Source of the DNA: Falciphora oryzae
Taxonomy: Eukaryota; Ascomycota; Sordariomycetes; Magnaporthales; Magnaporthaceae
DNA: 64,000 nucleotides
Assembly: GCA_000733355.1 (NCBI GenBank)
Contig: JNVV01000006.1
Location: 1,489,418 to 1,553,417 of the forward strand
Reading direction: 5' to 3'
Positions 1-11,735 of this stretch are shown here, one piece after another (positions within the stretch are counted from its first letter, which is position 1; every line of letters begins with the position of its first letter). The position numbers and the translations under genes are program-made. The notes below the pieces were generated by a model. It ran no database searches, was not told the DNA's origin, and saw only the letters and a program-made list of their open reading frames with translations.

Positions 1-3000
1 GACCCCCGGGCGAGCCCCATTGAGGGTGAGATGCAACTGCACAAGACGCTTCTGCCACTGTCACAATGCATCGGCCGCATGTTCGTCTGACTCCTTTGCG
101 GAGCAGGACTAGGGCTCTCCGCGGTGTCTCTACCGTCGCATGTAACCTCAGTTGGGAGGCTATACACTGGGCCAATGTGGCGAGCTGCCCCGGGGGCTAC
201 ACCCGAAAATACGAGCCCTTGAAATTGGCCCTGCCGTCCACTGCGTCTTTTGCGAACAGGGTTGCCCACAGCGCCAGGGACATGCCCCAGCCCAACGCGC
301 GCGACTGGCTGCGGAGCGTCTACTGTCGCAGCCTGTGTGGATCGAGGACAGACCACTCCGCCCAACGGGAGTCAGCTCGGGTCGAGCACAAGTGGAGGCG
401 ACGCGGCCCGGCTGCTTCCCCGTCCGTCCCCCATTGTGTGTTGCTGACGATGGGATGACAGTTGGCTGCCACCGCGGCGGGAAGAAATTGAGGGGGCAAA
501 AAACAAAAGGAGACACCAGACACCAGACGCTGGATGGAACCGTTTTGGGGCTCGGTAAAATAACCAAGCCCCACCCGACGCGAGTGGAGCAAGGGTGAAT
601 AAAAAAAAGCATATGACGAAATCGCAGCTAAAAAAGAATACCTAAAGAAACAAAAGCAAAAACCTTTCAGTCCAAAAGAAGACCGGCAAGGATGCTGATG
701 TTTGCCAGGCGCCCGGGGCTTCGCCGAAAACACGGCTTTCTCAGCGATCGACCAGGCCAGACAGGGGCAAGCGCGAGCAGGGCCACCCCTTAGAGTCACG
801 ATGCAGCAAAACACAAAAAACACAGTCGAGGAGGTTGAGGAGTTCTACAAGATGTGCCACAGCCCTGCGCGCCTGCCTGGGTTCCCGCATCCTCGCGAGC
901 AGGCGAATAGGGGCTCGGTCTGGGAATGATGACCTTCGCATGGCACAGGTTACCCAGCGTAACAAAAGGTGCGCTGTTGGTGGTCAGTTAATATATTTTT
1001 CGCCCTGCTGCGCCATGGAGAAGTCCGAGAAAACGCGCCGAATTGTCTCCGGGCCGGGTTGTCCCACCCACCCCCATCAAATCTCTGCAAAATCCTTCCT
1101 AGGCTTATCCATATTTCCGCCCTGCTTCTAGAAGCTCCAACTTTCCTCCTCTCTCCAGGCAGAATCCTTCACGCGGCGCAAGCGGTTGCGGCCACCATGC
1201 CTCCAACCAGCAGCGACATAAACAGGGAAAAAAAAAAAAAAAAAAACCATTCCTCCCGAATTCCAGCGCCTCATGTGTGCATCGGGCGATCCGCGGGAAC
1301 CCGTGCTTTCTGTGGCGGTCCTGCCGGGTGAATAGCTCGATTGTGTGCACGAAATGGCCGAGGCGAGTGGGATCAACGTGCGTGGGATTGGCGAGTGAGA
1401 AAAGAAAAAAGAAAAAAAAAAAATTCCCGTTCCGGTTACAACAATCAACATTCCTTCTCTTGGAAATGCGGGCGGAAAATACCGCACAAAAAGCAATGAT
1501 CGGCTCGAACGACCATGTAGCGCGTCGTCTTCTCCGCCGGCTAATTTTCCTTTTTCTTTCCTCGGCGTGGCTTATTTGTGTACACGGGCAGGCCTGGCAC
1601 TGGCATTCTTTTTATCACAAACCTCCAAATCTTGTGCGGGCTGTTTCAACATCAACAGGCAGCACACCATCCTGCCCCTGGAAATCGAGATGGATCTCGG
1701 TTCTCCCCCCTCCACCTCTGAGCCCGAGGAGTGGTCGCACCGGGAGGAGCAGACGGGAGCGCAGGATGGATGACATGCATAATCGACGGATGAGCCAGCG
1801 CATAACGGTGACAGTCGGGAGCCTGCCTGCCTGTCTGATAGGGCAAGACCACCTATACCCCTCGACCCCGAGATCTCGCTGTTTCGGCTGGCTGCAGACG
1901 GGTAGAGTCAGCTTACGCGCTGGTTGTTCCCGCTCCCGCAAGCGGAAGGTGGAAAGACGCGAGGGCGGTTCGGGCAAGGGCGGCTTGGATGCCATGGCCG
2001 GCGCCTCCCTGCCTGAGACATTTCCCATCAGCTCGGCAAAACCGACAACAACCTATCGCGGCTGCGCAGGTATATATCATTGGCATTTATACTGTGGTTT
2101 CCGGGTTGTGCTTCGTAGGCAGGCAGACACCAGGTAGGCCCTCCCGGGCTGCCGCGGAATCCAGATATCTGGTTCGGGACAGCGGAGTTGGATTTTTGGT
2201 GACCCAGCATCGCGGTCTCTTACAGTCCCTGGAAGCATCTCACGATGGTCCGGGGGACGATTGGTTTCGGGATATTTTGGTTAAACGAGCTAGGTGGCTA
2301 GCAGGGAGCAAACCAGGGTCCTTGCGAAGTACCATTGGCCCGCCGTGCCACAGACATCGCGTAGCCTGGCCGCCACGACGGCTGGAATCGTCCCCGGCCG
2401 CTGCGACGAACACCATCAACCCGCCGCCCTCCATCGCTTAACTTAACTCGCACCTATTTTGAAATGATGGGTCGGCGAGAGTCAAGAGCACGACCTACTC
2501 TCTGCAGGACATGCAGAGTGGGAAATTTGCACATTTGCACTTTTTCTTTCCTTGGTTTGTTGTATTAATCGAATTTCCAGAGCACCAGAATGCAGCCCCT
2601 CCGACAGACGCCCCCTCGACGCGCATGAACGAAATGACCAGATGTCGTGCCCGATTTGCGGGCGCCTCCGCTTTGGAGGGCACGCAATCCTTGAGCTCGG
2701 TACGTACATACGCTTATGTGTACAGTCCCGCCGCACTACGATGCACCTCCGTAGTCATGCTCACCATCCCATTCCGTCGCGCACTCAAAAATCCTTTTGA
2801 TATTAGCTTTGGACAGGGTCGAGGGCCTTTGCATGGCTGGTGACACCGCTGTGCTTCTGTGGATCATGATGCGTGTAGTCTAGCAGCACCAAGCTTACCC
2901 TATGACTCTGACATTGTGCCGAGCCTGTCCAACAACGCACAGCAGCAGGTCTGAGAACAGGTTGCCTCCGCCCCGGTGCGCTGTGGTCAGGGGTCAAGTC

Positions 3001-5967
3001 CTCGATAGAAAGCAGAAGGCTGCCGGCGGATTGAGGTCGTTGGGTCGAGGCCGCCAAAATCCCGTGACTGCCAGCACAGCAGGGGGCGGTGTTCCCGCAA
3101 GCCGCCGCCATCGGTTCAACAGTCGACGGTGCATGCACCTAGGGGGCTAGAGGTCGAAGCAGACCAAAGCCATGCCTGCACGTTGTCGAGTGACGAAATC
3201 GCGGGCGTCCCGGTGTACTTGCCGAACCAAATTGCCTAGCTCGCACGAAATGCTGGCGATTCAGACACACCGCCATGGCCCCCGGTCCCCCGTGATCGCT
3301 GCCCTTTGAAGCCACTGGCTAGGTCCAACCTGGGCGTGCTAGGCTCACCGGGCGAGAAACGAAACAGCGCCATTGGCTAGGGGCTGCTTGCTACCAGCGT
3401 CAGCCACTGACGGGCAACGCCGACCAGTTCACACAATCCCGAGCACCATCCCCACGGGACCGCTGAGTCCAGGGACATTCCCTCCCCGAGCATTGACTGA
3501 CTGTCAAATAGCGAACCGATGACGAAACCGTGTGCGATGGGCGCCCACAAGCCGGGCTGGCATTGGACCCAATGTGAAATCTCCAACAGCCTCTGCCGCC
3601 GGAAGAGCGTCACCAGGTAGGAGCCGGTCGAGACATTGAGGATGTCCATCCATTTTGCATTTGTGTGCGACAGCATGCAACAGAGAGGGGCGGGTGGCAT
3701 TGCTAGATGCAGCACCCGTCTGCATGTTCCAGATGGATTTGAGACAACCCTACCTGGATGGTTGAGAACCATGCCCTATTTGGTCTTGCATCCGTCTCGT
3801 TTTGTTCCATGGCCCATGCAAAGTTGAGGGCTTGATTGTGAATCTGGAAAGGATATTTTCCGTGTAAGTCGGCATTTCGTCCGCAAACCAAGCAGAGCCA
3901 CGCGCACGTCCTGGGAGGTAATAGCATGAACTAAGGAGAAGAAAAAAAAAAAAAAAAAAAAAAAAAGACGAGAAATACTAGAGAAAGCATCATAATATCG
4001 AGCCGGCGGTCGCATTCTACCAATGTTTTGGGCTGCCAGCTCTGGCGGCTCTGGGGCCAAGAGACGAGGGGCTAGCTCATCACAACCCTCTTCGAACCTG
4101 ACCAGCCAGACCTTTGACCGAGGAGGCAGCAAAACAGCCACGGTAACAACAGCCGAACGGAGGCTGCCTGCCCAGATGCGCGCACCAACCATACGGAGGG
4201 CAGAAGGCGTGAAACTGTGCCCCGCGCGGAGGAGAGGCAATCTAGCCTCGCGACCTACCAGCACAACATGGCGTTTAGTATAGCCGCTGCCAGGTCCCTC
4301 TTTCTCCCCATTGGGGGCGTTCCAAATGGCCAGGCCAGGCCAGACCAGGCTAGTTCGGACCATGTCCCCGGCGGTTCCCAGCACGAGCCATGAATTGGTC
4401 AGTCGATAGCCAGCGGCCAAATCTTAAAATTTTCCCGCTTCTGCCGTTCTTTCTCGTTCGACCGCAGCCTGTCGCGTGAAGGTGCGGTGCTGGAGGGGCA
4501 CGGCAGGCGAGCCAGACAGTGGTACAACTGGAGTCGCCGCACCCCTGCCGCTAATCAGGAACTCCATGTGCAACCCCTGTCCCTGGGACCTGACTGGCCC
4601 CACAGACCCCCGTTCGTCTCTTGCACCCCAGCCCCTCGCGACCACCGATTTCGCATTGTCAGCAAGGGTTGAAAAAATGCTCGGCTCGAGTGGATTACGG
4701 AGTGTGCCCCACCACCAAAGGCCGCAGACCCTGGCCCTACCGGCGACGGGCCAGCCAATCGCCAGGTGCCGCTCCAGCTCCAAATGCGTCCGAATGGAGA
4801 ATCTCGTGCGACACCTGCAGCTGCACCTTCCAGTTTGGCCGGGGGGAGGCGAGGAGGAGGAACCTTAGGCAACGGGAAAAAAAAAAAAAAGGAAGAAAGA
4901 AAAGACGAAAAAGAAAAACAACCAAGGCAGAAACTTGGTGGCAGCGGCCGCCAAATCGCATCGCCGCTACCAACGACAGGCCGAGGATGCACGGCCAATA
5001 TGTAGCTGCGTGCGATAACAGTGTCCCACGGCCCCTGGCGTAGTTGTGCTTGCGACAGGTGGATGGGCAGAAGAGGACTCCAGGCCCCATTGGAGCTGGG
5101 CACTCCCCGGCATCACCAACGCGTCTGCTCCTGGCTAGGTCCTCTGTTCTTGGGTGCAAGGGCGTGTTGTGCCCCGCCCGCAGAGGCGTGGATCATGGAC
5201 GAGAGTCGAGCGACCGCACACCCCTGGCGCTTTTTCCCTCGCACCCTTTCCTGGTGCCCTGGTCCGGCCGGCCTCCTCCCTTCACACACCCCCCTCCCCT
5301 ACCACGAGCCGTGCCTTATGGATCTCCTTGATTCTAGAGGCTGGATGGAGCACGCCCGCCGAAATCCAGACTCCCGGCTCTGGTGCGGTACAGTACATAT
5401 CCCGTGCTCCTCCCGCCTCCCCCTCGCGAAGCCGGGGTTTTGTTCTTGATCGCTCTGCTCGACTGTTTTCTCCTCTCGCCGCCGCCCTTCTTGCCTTGGA
5501 CGCGCCACTATCTTGTTCGTTTCGATATCCCCGCGCACGGGAACGTGCCCACGATATCCATCCACCCAAACCACTACCGGGGGATGCCTGCATAACTACT
5601 CCGCCTTTTAATATACAAATATCGTGTTCTTCTCCCAAAGCCGTCCTGCGCCACGGCCCCAGTCTCCCTCCTTGTTCTCCGATATCTCTTGTGGGACCCG
5701 AACGGCCATACAAGACTCGATGTGCCGCTGACACCCGACGCCAGCCTCTCGACGCGGTCCGACACCGTCCTCCCCGACTTGTACAACCACCAGCCAAGGT
5801 GCAGGCCGGTGGCGCCTGTCTGACCTCACCCTCGCCCGCGGCCACACCGGAGCCTGACAGGCATATAACACTCGAGCCTGTGGCCACCCGATTCCGTACC
5901 GGGCGAAACCGAAAGACGATACGCCAGCTATATCGCGCTGCGCTGGCGGACCTCGACAACCGCAACC
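1..5967. other. 6-kb stretch without a supportable gene
   Basis: No reading frame here gives a protein I recognise, and none shows a chain of exons with good splice sites and consistent codon bias. The open frames are short, overlap on both strands and are rich in R, S, P and C, as expected from chance frames in GC-rich DNA. What can be seen are long A runs on the plus strand at 1228-1246, 1412-1423, 3942-3966 and 4877-4890. The last 500 bases are pyrimidine-rich and probably form the promoter and leader of the receptor gene starting at 5968. Non-coding RNAs or decayed transposons cannot be excluded by reading alone. Confidence 0.6.
3942..3966 (+). repeat. 25-nt A homopolymer
   Basis: This is the longest of several uninterrupted A runs in the gene-free first 6 kb; the others are at 1228-1246, 1412-1423 and 4877-4890. 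All four lie on the plus strand. They may be simple slippage tracts or leftovers of polyadenylated insertions. No target-site duplications were identified by eye. Confidence 0.9.
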
Positions 5968-7768
5968 ATGTCGCGAATCGGAGTGAATCTCCCGTTTTGC
6001 CCGAAGCCCTTCGTTGACGCCCTGGACTTTACCGGCTCAGATGGCTGTATGTAGTGGCTGCTTTTCCTGCGGAAACCAGTCCGCAGAATCCCACTGACAT
6101 GAAAACCAAATAAATAGTCATCAAGGGCAGACTATGCTCAGATATCGGCAACTTGACATGCTGCCTCCCCTGTCCTATGACGGATTGGGTCTACCCTGAC
6201 ACCTTCGACACCCTTGGAGTAGCTGCCGAGATTGTCGCAGTCGTCTCAACAGTCCTGTGCGCATTCCTGCTGCTATCGTGGGGTTTCCTTCCGGTCGAGA
6301 AGACGCACAGGCATTACCTGAGCATCTGCTTGACTATAGCAGTCATCTTCATGAATGTGAGTTTCGCAAACAGGAGAGAGCAGACAGACGGTGGGGAAAA
6401 GAACGAGGCCTCGTCACTTGTGAAGCTCATCTGACACCTCAATCCATATAGATGGGTTTTGTGGTCCCCCTTGCTGCGCAGCCGGAGCAGTGTGCCGATA
6501 AGATCACACCCAACGACATGAAGACGAACCAGGCATGTGCCGCATCTGGATCCATGCTTATCCTGGGAGGATGGGCTGGGGTCATGTGGATTTTCCTGCG
6601 CGCGCTCTCGCTACACCTCCAGATCTGCTGGCAGGTCGTGGTTGGCAAGACCTTTATGTGGTTTGCCCAGGCCGCCGGCTGGGGCATTCCCCTCGTCGGC
6701 ATCATCATGGCCCTGACCATGAGCGGAGTGTCATTCCGTTTCGGACAGACGTGCCACATCAACCACGAGAACAGCCTGGCTGTGCTCTGGATCCCGCTGC
6801 TCGTCTTCTCCGCCTTCACCATCTTCATCCAGCTTGCCACCTTTATCTACTGCATCAAGGTGTACCTCGCATCGCTCAACGACAACAGCGCCTCGACTGA
6901 GGGTTCCAATCTCCCCTCATCTACCCGGAGCATACAGACCATGACGCCCAGGCAGGCCTACCGACGAGTCCGACGAGTTATTCAGCTCCAGTGGAGGGGC
7001 ATTACCATCGTGCTAATCATCATCGCCGACGTCATATTCTTCTCCATCGTGTTTGTCTTCCAAGACAACACTCTCGAGAGGATCAAGACGGATAGGAGCT
7101 TGGTTACGCCATGGGTCACTTGCCTTGCGCTCGCTGGTGGCGACAAGAACAAGTGCCTCGACAAGGCCAGCGAGCTCGTAATCAACCAAGCTACCGTCGG
7201 TGCCGTGCTTCTCCTCTTGGCGGTAAGTTTAAACCATATCCCCGGCATTTGCTCGACGCGCGCGTGCCCAGAGGGAACTGGACTCTGACTCAAGATCCAG
7301 ATGAACGGGATTTGGCTCCTGGTCCTGCTCGGCAGATGGTCGATGATTACGGGATGGAAAGATCTCTTCTCATCTATGTTTCGTTCCAATAAGAAGGCTG
7401 AGTTCGTCTCGGTCGATGCTCGGGCGGCGGACGATTTCAAAAACCAAAGACGTTCGTACGAGATGCTATCCCGGGATTCGGGCAAGACAATGGTGGACGA
7501 GGCAGTAACACCCTCCGCAGGGACCACTCCGATCTCGCCCTACCCCGCTGCCATGTCTCCGACGAGTCCCCCACCTAGCGGGCGGCGAACGCCTGACTAC
7601 TTCGGGCAGACGGCGAGATACCACGCGCCGACACGCTCCTTCTCGAAACCAAAAGCCCCACCGCAGGTGGTCAGGTGGGATAACAGCGAGATATACGCTG
7701 GATCTCAGAACGGGCACAGGGATGCCGACGATATGAACATGAACCCACTGGGTATGAACAGGATATGA
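5968..7768 (+). CDS. Seven-transmembrane receptor-like protein (possibly Frizzled/GPCR-like fungal family)
   Basis: Four exons fit: 5968-6046, 6142-6356, 6452-7222 and 7301-7768, giving 510 aa. Introns start GTATGT, GTGAGT and GTAAGT. The N-terminus carries a short Cys-rich stretch (NLPFCPKPF, then LTCCLPCPMTDW). It is followed by about seven hydrophobic helices between residues ~50 and ~360, including AAEIVAVVSTVLCAFLLLS, GIPLVGIIMALTM and GITIVLIIIADVIFF. The ~140-residue C-terminal tail is hydrophilic and rich in S, T and P (SPTSPPPSGRRTP), as in cytosolic tails of receptors open to phosphorylation. The Cys-rich start, seven segments and long tail suggest a plasma-membrane receptor of the fungal Frizzled/cAMP-receptor-like group, but the ligand and G-protein coupling are unknown. 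The family assignment rests on my memory of similar fungal proteins; another multispanning protein is possible. Confidence 0.72.
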
Positions 7769-9641
7769 ATGGATATGAGGCTTTAATCAAAAGCGTATGG
7801 ATTTGGGAGAAAAAAAAAGAACCAAAAAAAAAAAAGCACAAAAAACATGAATCAAGAGACGGAAAAAGGGGTCTCCTAGAGAAGGAGGAACCAGAAACAA
7901 GAGATACCAGAAGCACTCGCGTGCTCTCTCTACAAACGGACGACCTCTTTCAAAGATGAGCCCGTCTTTAGGGAGCTAGGAGAAGAGGAGAGGTTACAGG
8001 ACGAATCGCGCCAGCACCGGCGTCGACTCGGTATGAAGCCCATGGCATAATGCCTCGTGGCTCGCAGCAAACGGAGTTTGCAAATCTTTTTTTGTTTGTG
8101 GCTTTACTTTCTTTATCTTTTGCTGTGCATTGGTGAAGCGTTCGGCGCAAGGAGGAAAACCGCGGGCTTGCGGTGTCGACCAAGCGAAGGTCAATATTTG
8201 ACACGATGTATATCCCTCGATCTGTTTTCTTTTGTTTTACTTCACCCTCATTGTACTACGACAATGTTACGCGGCGGCACATGGCTGCGTGCCTAATTGG
8301 GCGCAAGCCGCACAGGACTAGACCGCACGGAATTTTCTGGATCGTGGTCAGGAGACGGCCTGGACTGTGAGGGGATACCTACACAACGTAGGCACACATG
8401 TATCTCTCCAGCTATCTATCCAGCTACCAAAGTACTCAGCCTCGCTTGGGTATTCATCAAACCATATCATGGGATTATTGCTCATTGGATCCTGTGCCAC
8501 TTGGGATGCACATTTTGCGGGACATCAACGTGGATGGTGAACATGGCAACCGAAATAGACTAGGCTCAAAATGAAATGCCTTGCGACATCCAACACCCGT
8601 GGCACTGCTGACCCCGGGCAGGCTGTAGGTCTGAGCGCTACGTGCCCTTTGGTCTATTTTGACGGCTCCTTCGGCTAATGAGAAAAGAAGTGTAAAATGA
8701 AGGTATTCATAGCCGCAGCTTACGCTACCTGCCACCGCATCAACCCACCATCATTATGTTGTTGTCGTTGCGGGGTGGTAGCGTGGAGGGGAGGGAGCAC
8801 CCGGCAGTGTGGGGTCTGTGCGTGGAAGCGCATCCGAGAGCACGACACCGCGTGGAAGCGAGGGAAGGCGAGAGGAACCAGCCACATGGAGATTGGCACG
8901 ACTTCCGACGTGGGTGTTTGGAGCCGGGATCCGGCCCAACCCTGTAGATGGCGAGTTTCACCGGATAGCCACCTCGCAAGAGGCTACATGCCATGTGTTA
9001 GATTGATGCTGTGAACCATGTAGCGCCGCGAGTGTTTTGGTGGCGTCCGCGCTAGCCTAAGCAGCGCAGGGCTGCGGGCAGGCATCAATAGATGCAGGCC
9101 TCGAATGCGGTGAATGACTGGTGCTGGTGCCCGGTGCTGACCAATTCGATTCGTGTTTCTAGGCCCCAACCTCTGTCCATTTCTTCCTCCAAAACGAAAC
9201 GCCCGGGCACCGCCAAAGCAAAAAAAAATAATCAAGAGAAAAGCCGCCCCAAACACGAGCCGCCATCAACCCGCTGCGCGAGTCATCCCTCTATAGCTCC
9301 AACCCCCTCCCAGCAGGCTCGGGAATCGCGCTTCTGCTGCCTTTCTGGTGCTGGCGTCGTTTCCCTGAATCATTGCAGTCGGCGACAATCACCGTTAGGC
9401 CGTGTCCTCGGACGAGGCGCTACTGCTTGCCTCGCTTCTCGTTGCTTGCCGGCCTCGACGCGCGCTCGTGCTGAATATGGCGCTGACCTGAGCGACGGAA
9501 CTGACGGACTCTCGGATGTCGATATCGCTGGCCCGACCACGCCCCCCCTCCTCGACTCCGCACTCCGCCCGAGATCGACGCTGGCCAAAGTAGAGGGACA
9601 GACAGAAATAGACACACGCAGGCCGTTGCATACCGCAGAAT
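7769..9641. other. Intergenic region, receptor to GH5 gene
   Basis: No gene is supported here. The receptor's 3' flank holds A-rich sequence at 7809-7850. The 300 bases before 9642 are C/T-rich and probably hold the promoter and 5' leader of the GH5 gene. Open frames in this stretch lack recognisable motifs. Confidence 0.6.
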
Positions 9642-10871
9642 ATGTTTTTGCTCATTGGCGTGCTGCTGCTGGGCGGCTTCTTCCACTACGTGTGGAAGGC
9701 CGAGGCGGCGCTGGGCGTGCCGTGGCAGCCGGACCCGGCGTCGCAGCTCTTCGCCCAGCGCCCGCTGCCGCCGCCCATTGCCAGCACCTTTGTCGACACG
9801 TACTCGCTCCCGCTGCGGGCACGGGGCCGCGACGTCGTGGACCGCGAGGGCCGCCGCTTCAAGCTCTCGTCGGTCAACTGGTACGGCGGCAGCGACGAGC
9901 TCTTCATCCCCGGGGGGCTCGACGTCCAGCACCGCGACGTCATCGCCCAGACCATCCGCGTGCTGGGCTTCAACTCGGTGCGCCTACCCTACTCGGACGA
10001 GATGGTCATGACGAACCCGCACGTGCTCCCCCACCTGCTGGCCGCGAACCCGGACCTGATCGGGATGCGGGCGCTCGACGTGTTCCAGGCCGTCGTGACG
10101 TCGCTGACGGACGCGGGCATCGCCGTCATCGTCAACAACCACATCACCACGGCCACCTGGTGCTGCGGCGCCGACCCCTGCGACGCCGGCTGGGCCAACG
10201 ACCACCTCGGCCCCATCTGCCGCGTGTCGCAGACGGAGGAGGACTGGATCCGACACTGGGAGATTGTCATGGAGCGCTTCGTCGACAACCCGCGCGTGGT
10301 GGGCGCTGACCTGCGCAACGAGGTGCGCGGCCTCTGGGGCACCATGCCGTGGGAGCGCTGGGCGTCAGCGGCGGAGCGGTGCGGCAACCGGCTGCTGCGC
10401 ATGAACCGCGACTGGCTCATCGTTGTCGGCGGCACCGAGTCGGGCAACGACCTGCGCGGCGTCGAGCGGCGGCCCGTCCGGCTCGACGTCGACGACCGCG
10501 TCGTCTACTCGGCACACGTCTACGCCTGGTCCGGCTGGGGCTCGTCCGAGGGCCGCTTCTCGCAGCGGCCGTACGCGTCCTTTGTCCGGTCCATGCGCGA
10601 GAACTGGGCGTACCTGGTCGAGCGCGACATCGCCCCCGTCTGGGTCGGCGAGTTTGGCGCCCCGCACCTGCCCGGCGCCGGCGACGTCAACTACTGGCAG
10701 AACCTGATGCGCTACCTCAAGGCCATCGACGCCGACTTTGGCTACTGGGCCATCAACCCGCGCAAGCCCAAGGACAACGACAAGGAGACGTACTGCCTGG
10801 TCGAGGACGACTGGGTCACGCCGGTCCTGGACTACAGGATGAAGGACATGGTCGAGCTCATGAGGGCGTAG
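9642..10871 (+). CDS. Membrane-anchored glycoside hydrolase family 5 protein
   Basis: Single exon, 409 aa. The N-terminus (MFLLIGVLLLGGFFHYVW) is one hydrophobic segment without a clear cleavage site, suggesting a type II signal anchor with the enzyme on the lumenal or outer side. A GH5 (clan A) fold is indicated by several motifs. LSSVNWYGG lies near residue 78 and FNSVRLPYSDEMV near 110. LRNEVRG contains the expected acid/base Glu227, SAHVYAWSG lies near 292, and WVGEFG contains the expected nucleophile Glu337. GH5 enzymes hydrolyse beta-glycans or related beta-glycosides with retention of configuration. Which subfamily and substrate apply (beta-1,4-glucan, beta-1,3-glucan or glycolipid) cannot be read from the sequence. 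Both catalytic residues are present, so it should be active. Confidence 0.9.
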   Translation: MFLLIGVLLLGGFFHYVWKAEAALGVPWQPDPASQLFAQRPLPPPIASTFVDTYSLPLRARGRDVVDREGRRFKLSSVNWYGGSDELFIPGGLDVQHRDVIAQTIRVLGFNSVRLPYSDEMVMTNPHVLPHLLAANPDLIGMRALDVFQAVVTSLTDAGIAVIVNNHITTATWCCGADPCDAGWANDHLGPICRVSQTEEDWIRHWEIVMERFVDNPRVVGADLRNEVRGLWGTMPWERWASAAERCGNRLLRMNRDWLIVVGGTESGNDLRGVERRPVRLDVDDRVVYSAHVYAWSGWGSSEGRFSQRPYASFVRSMRENWAYLVERDIAPVWVGEFGAPHLPGAGDVNYWQNLMRYLKAIDADFGYWAINPRKPKDNDKETYCLVEDDWVTPVLDYRMKDMVELMRA

Positions 10872-11735
10872 AAGGATGAAGAGCGAAGAAGAAGCGACGA
10901 CGAATATACGAGAACGATTTACATGATGGAAGAGATTCGAGTTTGTTCCATGCTCCTTTTTTTGCCTTCCCGGCGTTTGGTATTTTCATCTCCCATTCTG
11001 GAAGTTTCTCAACGCACATGCTTGGTGCGGCTATACCCTAAGCTCTGTCCTTGGATACACCAATTTTTCGGCTTTGGAGTTAAGTAGACAAGGATGAAAA
11101 TCATATTCGATGTTTTTTTCTTTTTGCATTGGATTCTTTTTCATGCGAGGAAAGGTAGGTACCTGACTGCCCATGCTTCGCTTGGCCTCCCTCCCGTCAC
11201 ACTTGCCGAGGTGCAACTCTGTGCCCACCAGTGAGAGTGTTGGCGACACGGTGAAATTCGAAATCTTGGCTTGCTTGTCCAGTACGAAGAACGGAAGAAT
11301 GACGAAATGCAACCAAGTGGAAAAACCAACCATCCAATTGCTCGGATAGATGAGGCACTGTAGTACACAACAAGGCAGCGGCGCCAGTCACGGTTGTCTT
11401 GCCCGGGACATGAGTCGGTCGAGCCCACCAGTGCAAACGCGCCGCTGGAATCCACAGGCGTCAACCATTACCCCGCAAACCGGCGCGGCCTTCCTCTCTA
11501 TTTGGTCCGTCCGCTTTGAGTTCAACCTAAAGCTGCGTGCGTCACTGCCCAACTGGCGGTGCCGCTCCGACGGGCGGACAAAGCCAAAGCCTCGCAGCAT
11601 TGTTCGCCATCTGCGTCTCGAAAACACCCCACCACCCTTCCTTCCAGCCTGGGCTGCCGGTCGTCGACGGGGCGTGGCCATGAGTCTTCCCCATCCCGCT
11701 GCACATCACTGCAGGCTCGTTCTGCGACAGACGAA
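10872..11735. other. Intergenic region, GH5 to CRT10-like gene
   Basis: Contains the GH5 3' flank (T-rich at 10950-11140) and then about 400 bases of GC-rich sequence leading to the start at 11736. The frame of the downstream gene stays open upstream to about 11559 but has no better ATG. No separate gene is supported. Confidence 0.6.

Noticed and set aside
1277..2137. 286-aa frame in the left gene-free region
   Set aside because: It runs through an A-rich low-complexity tract, overlaps antisense frames and shows no motif or coding bias.
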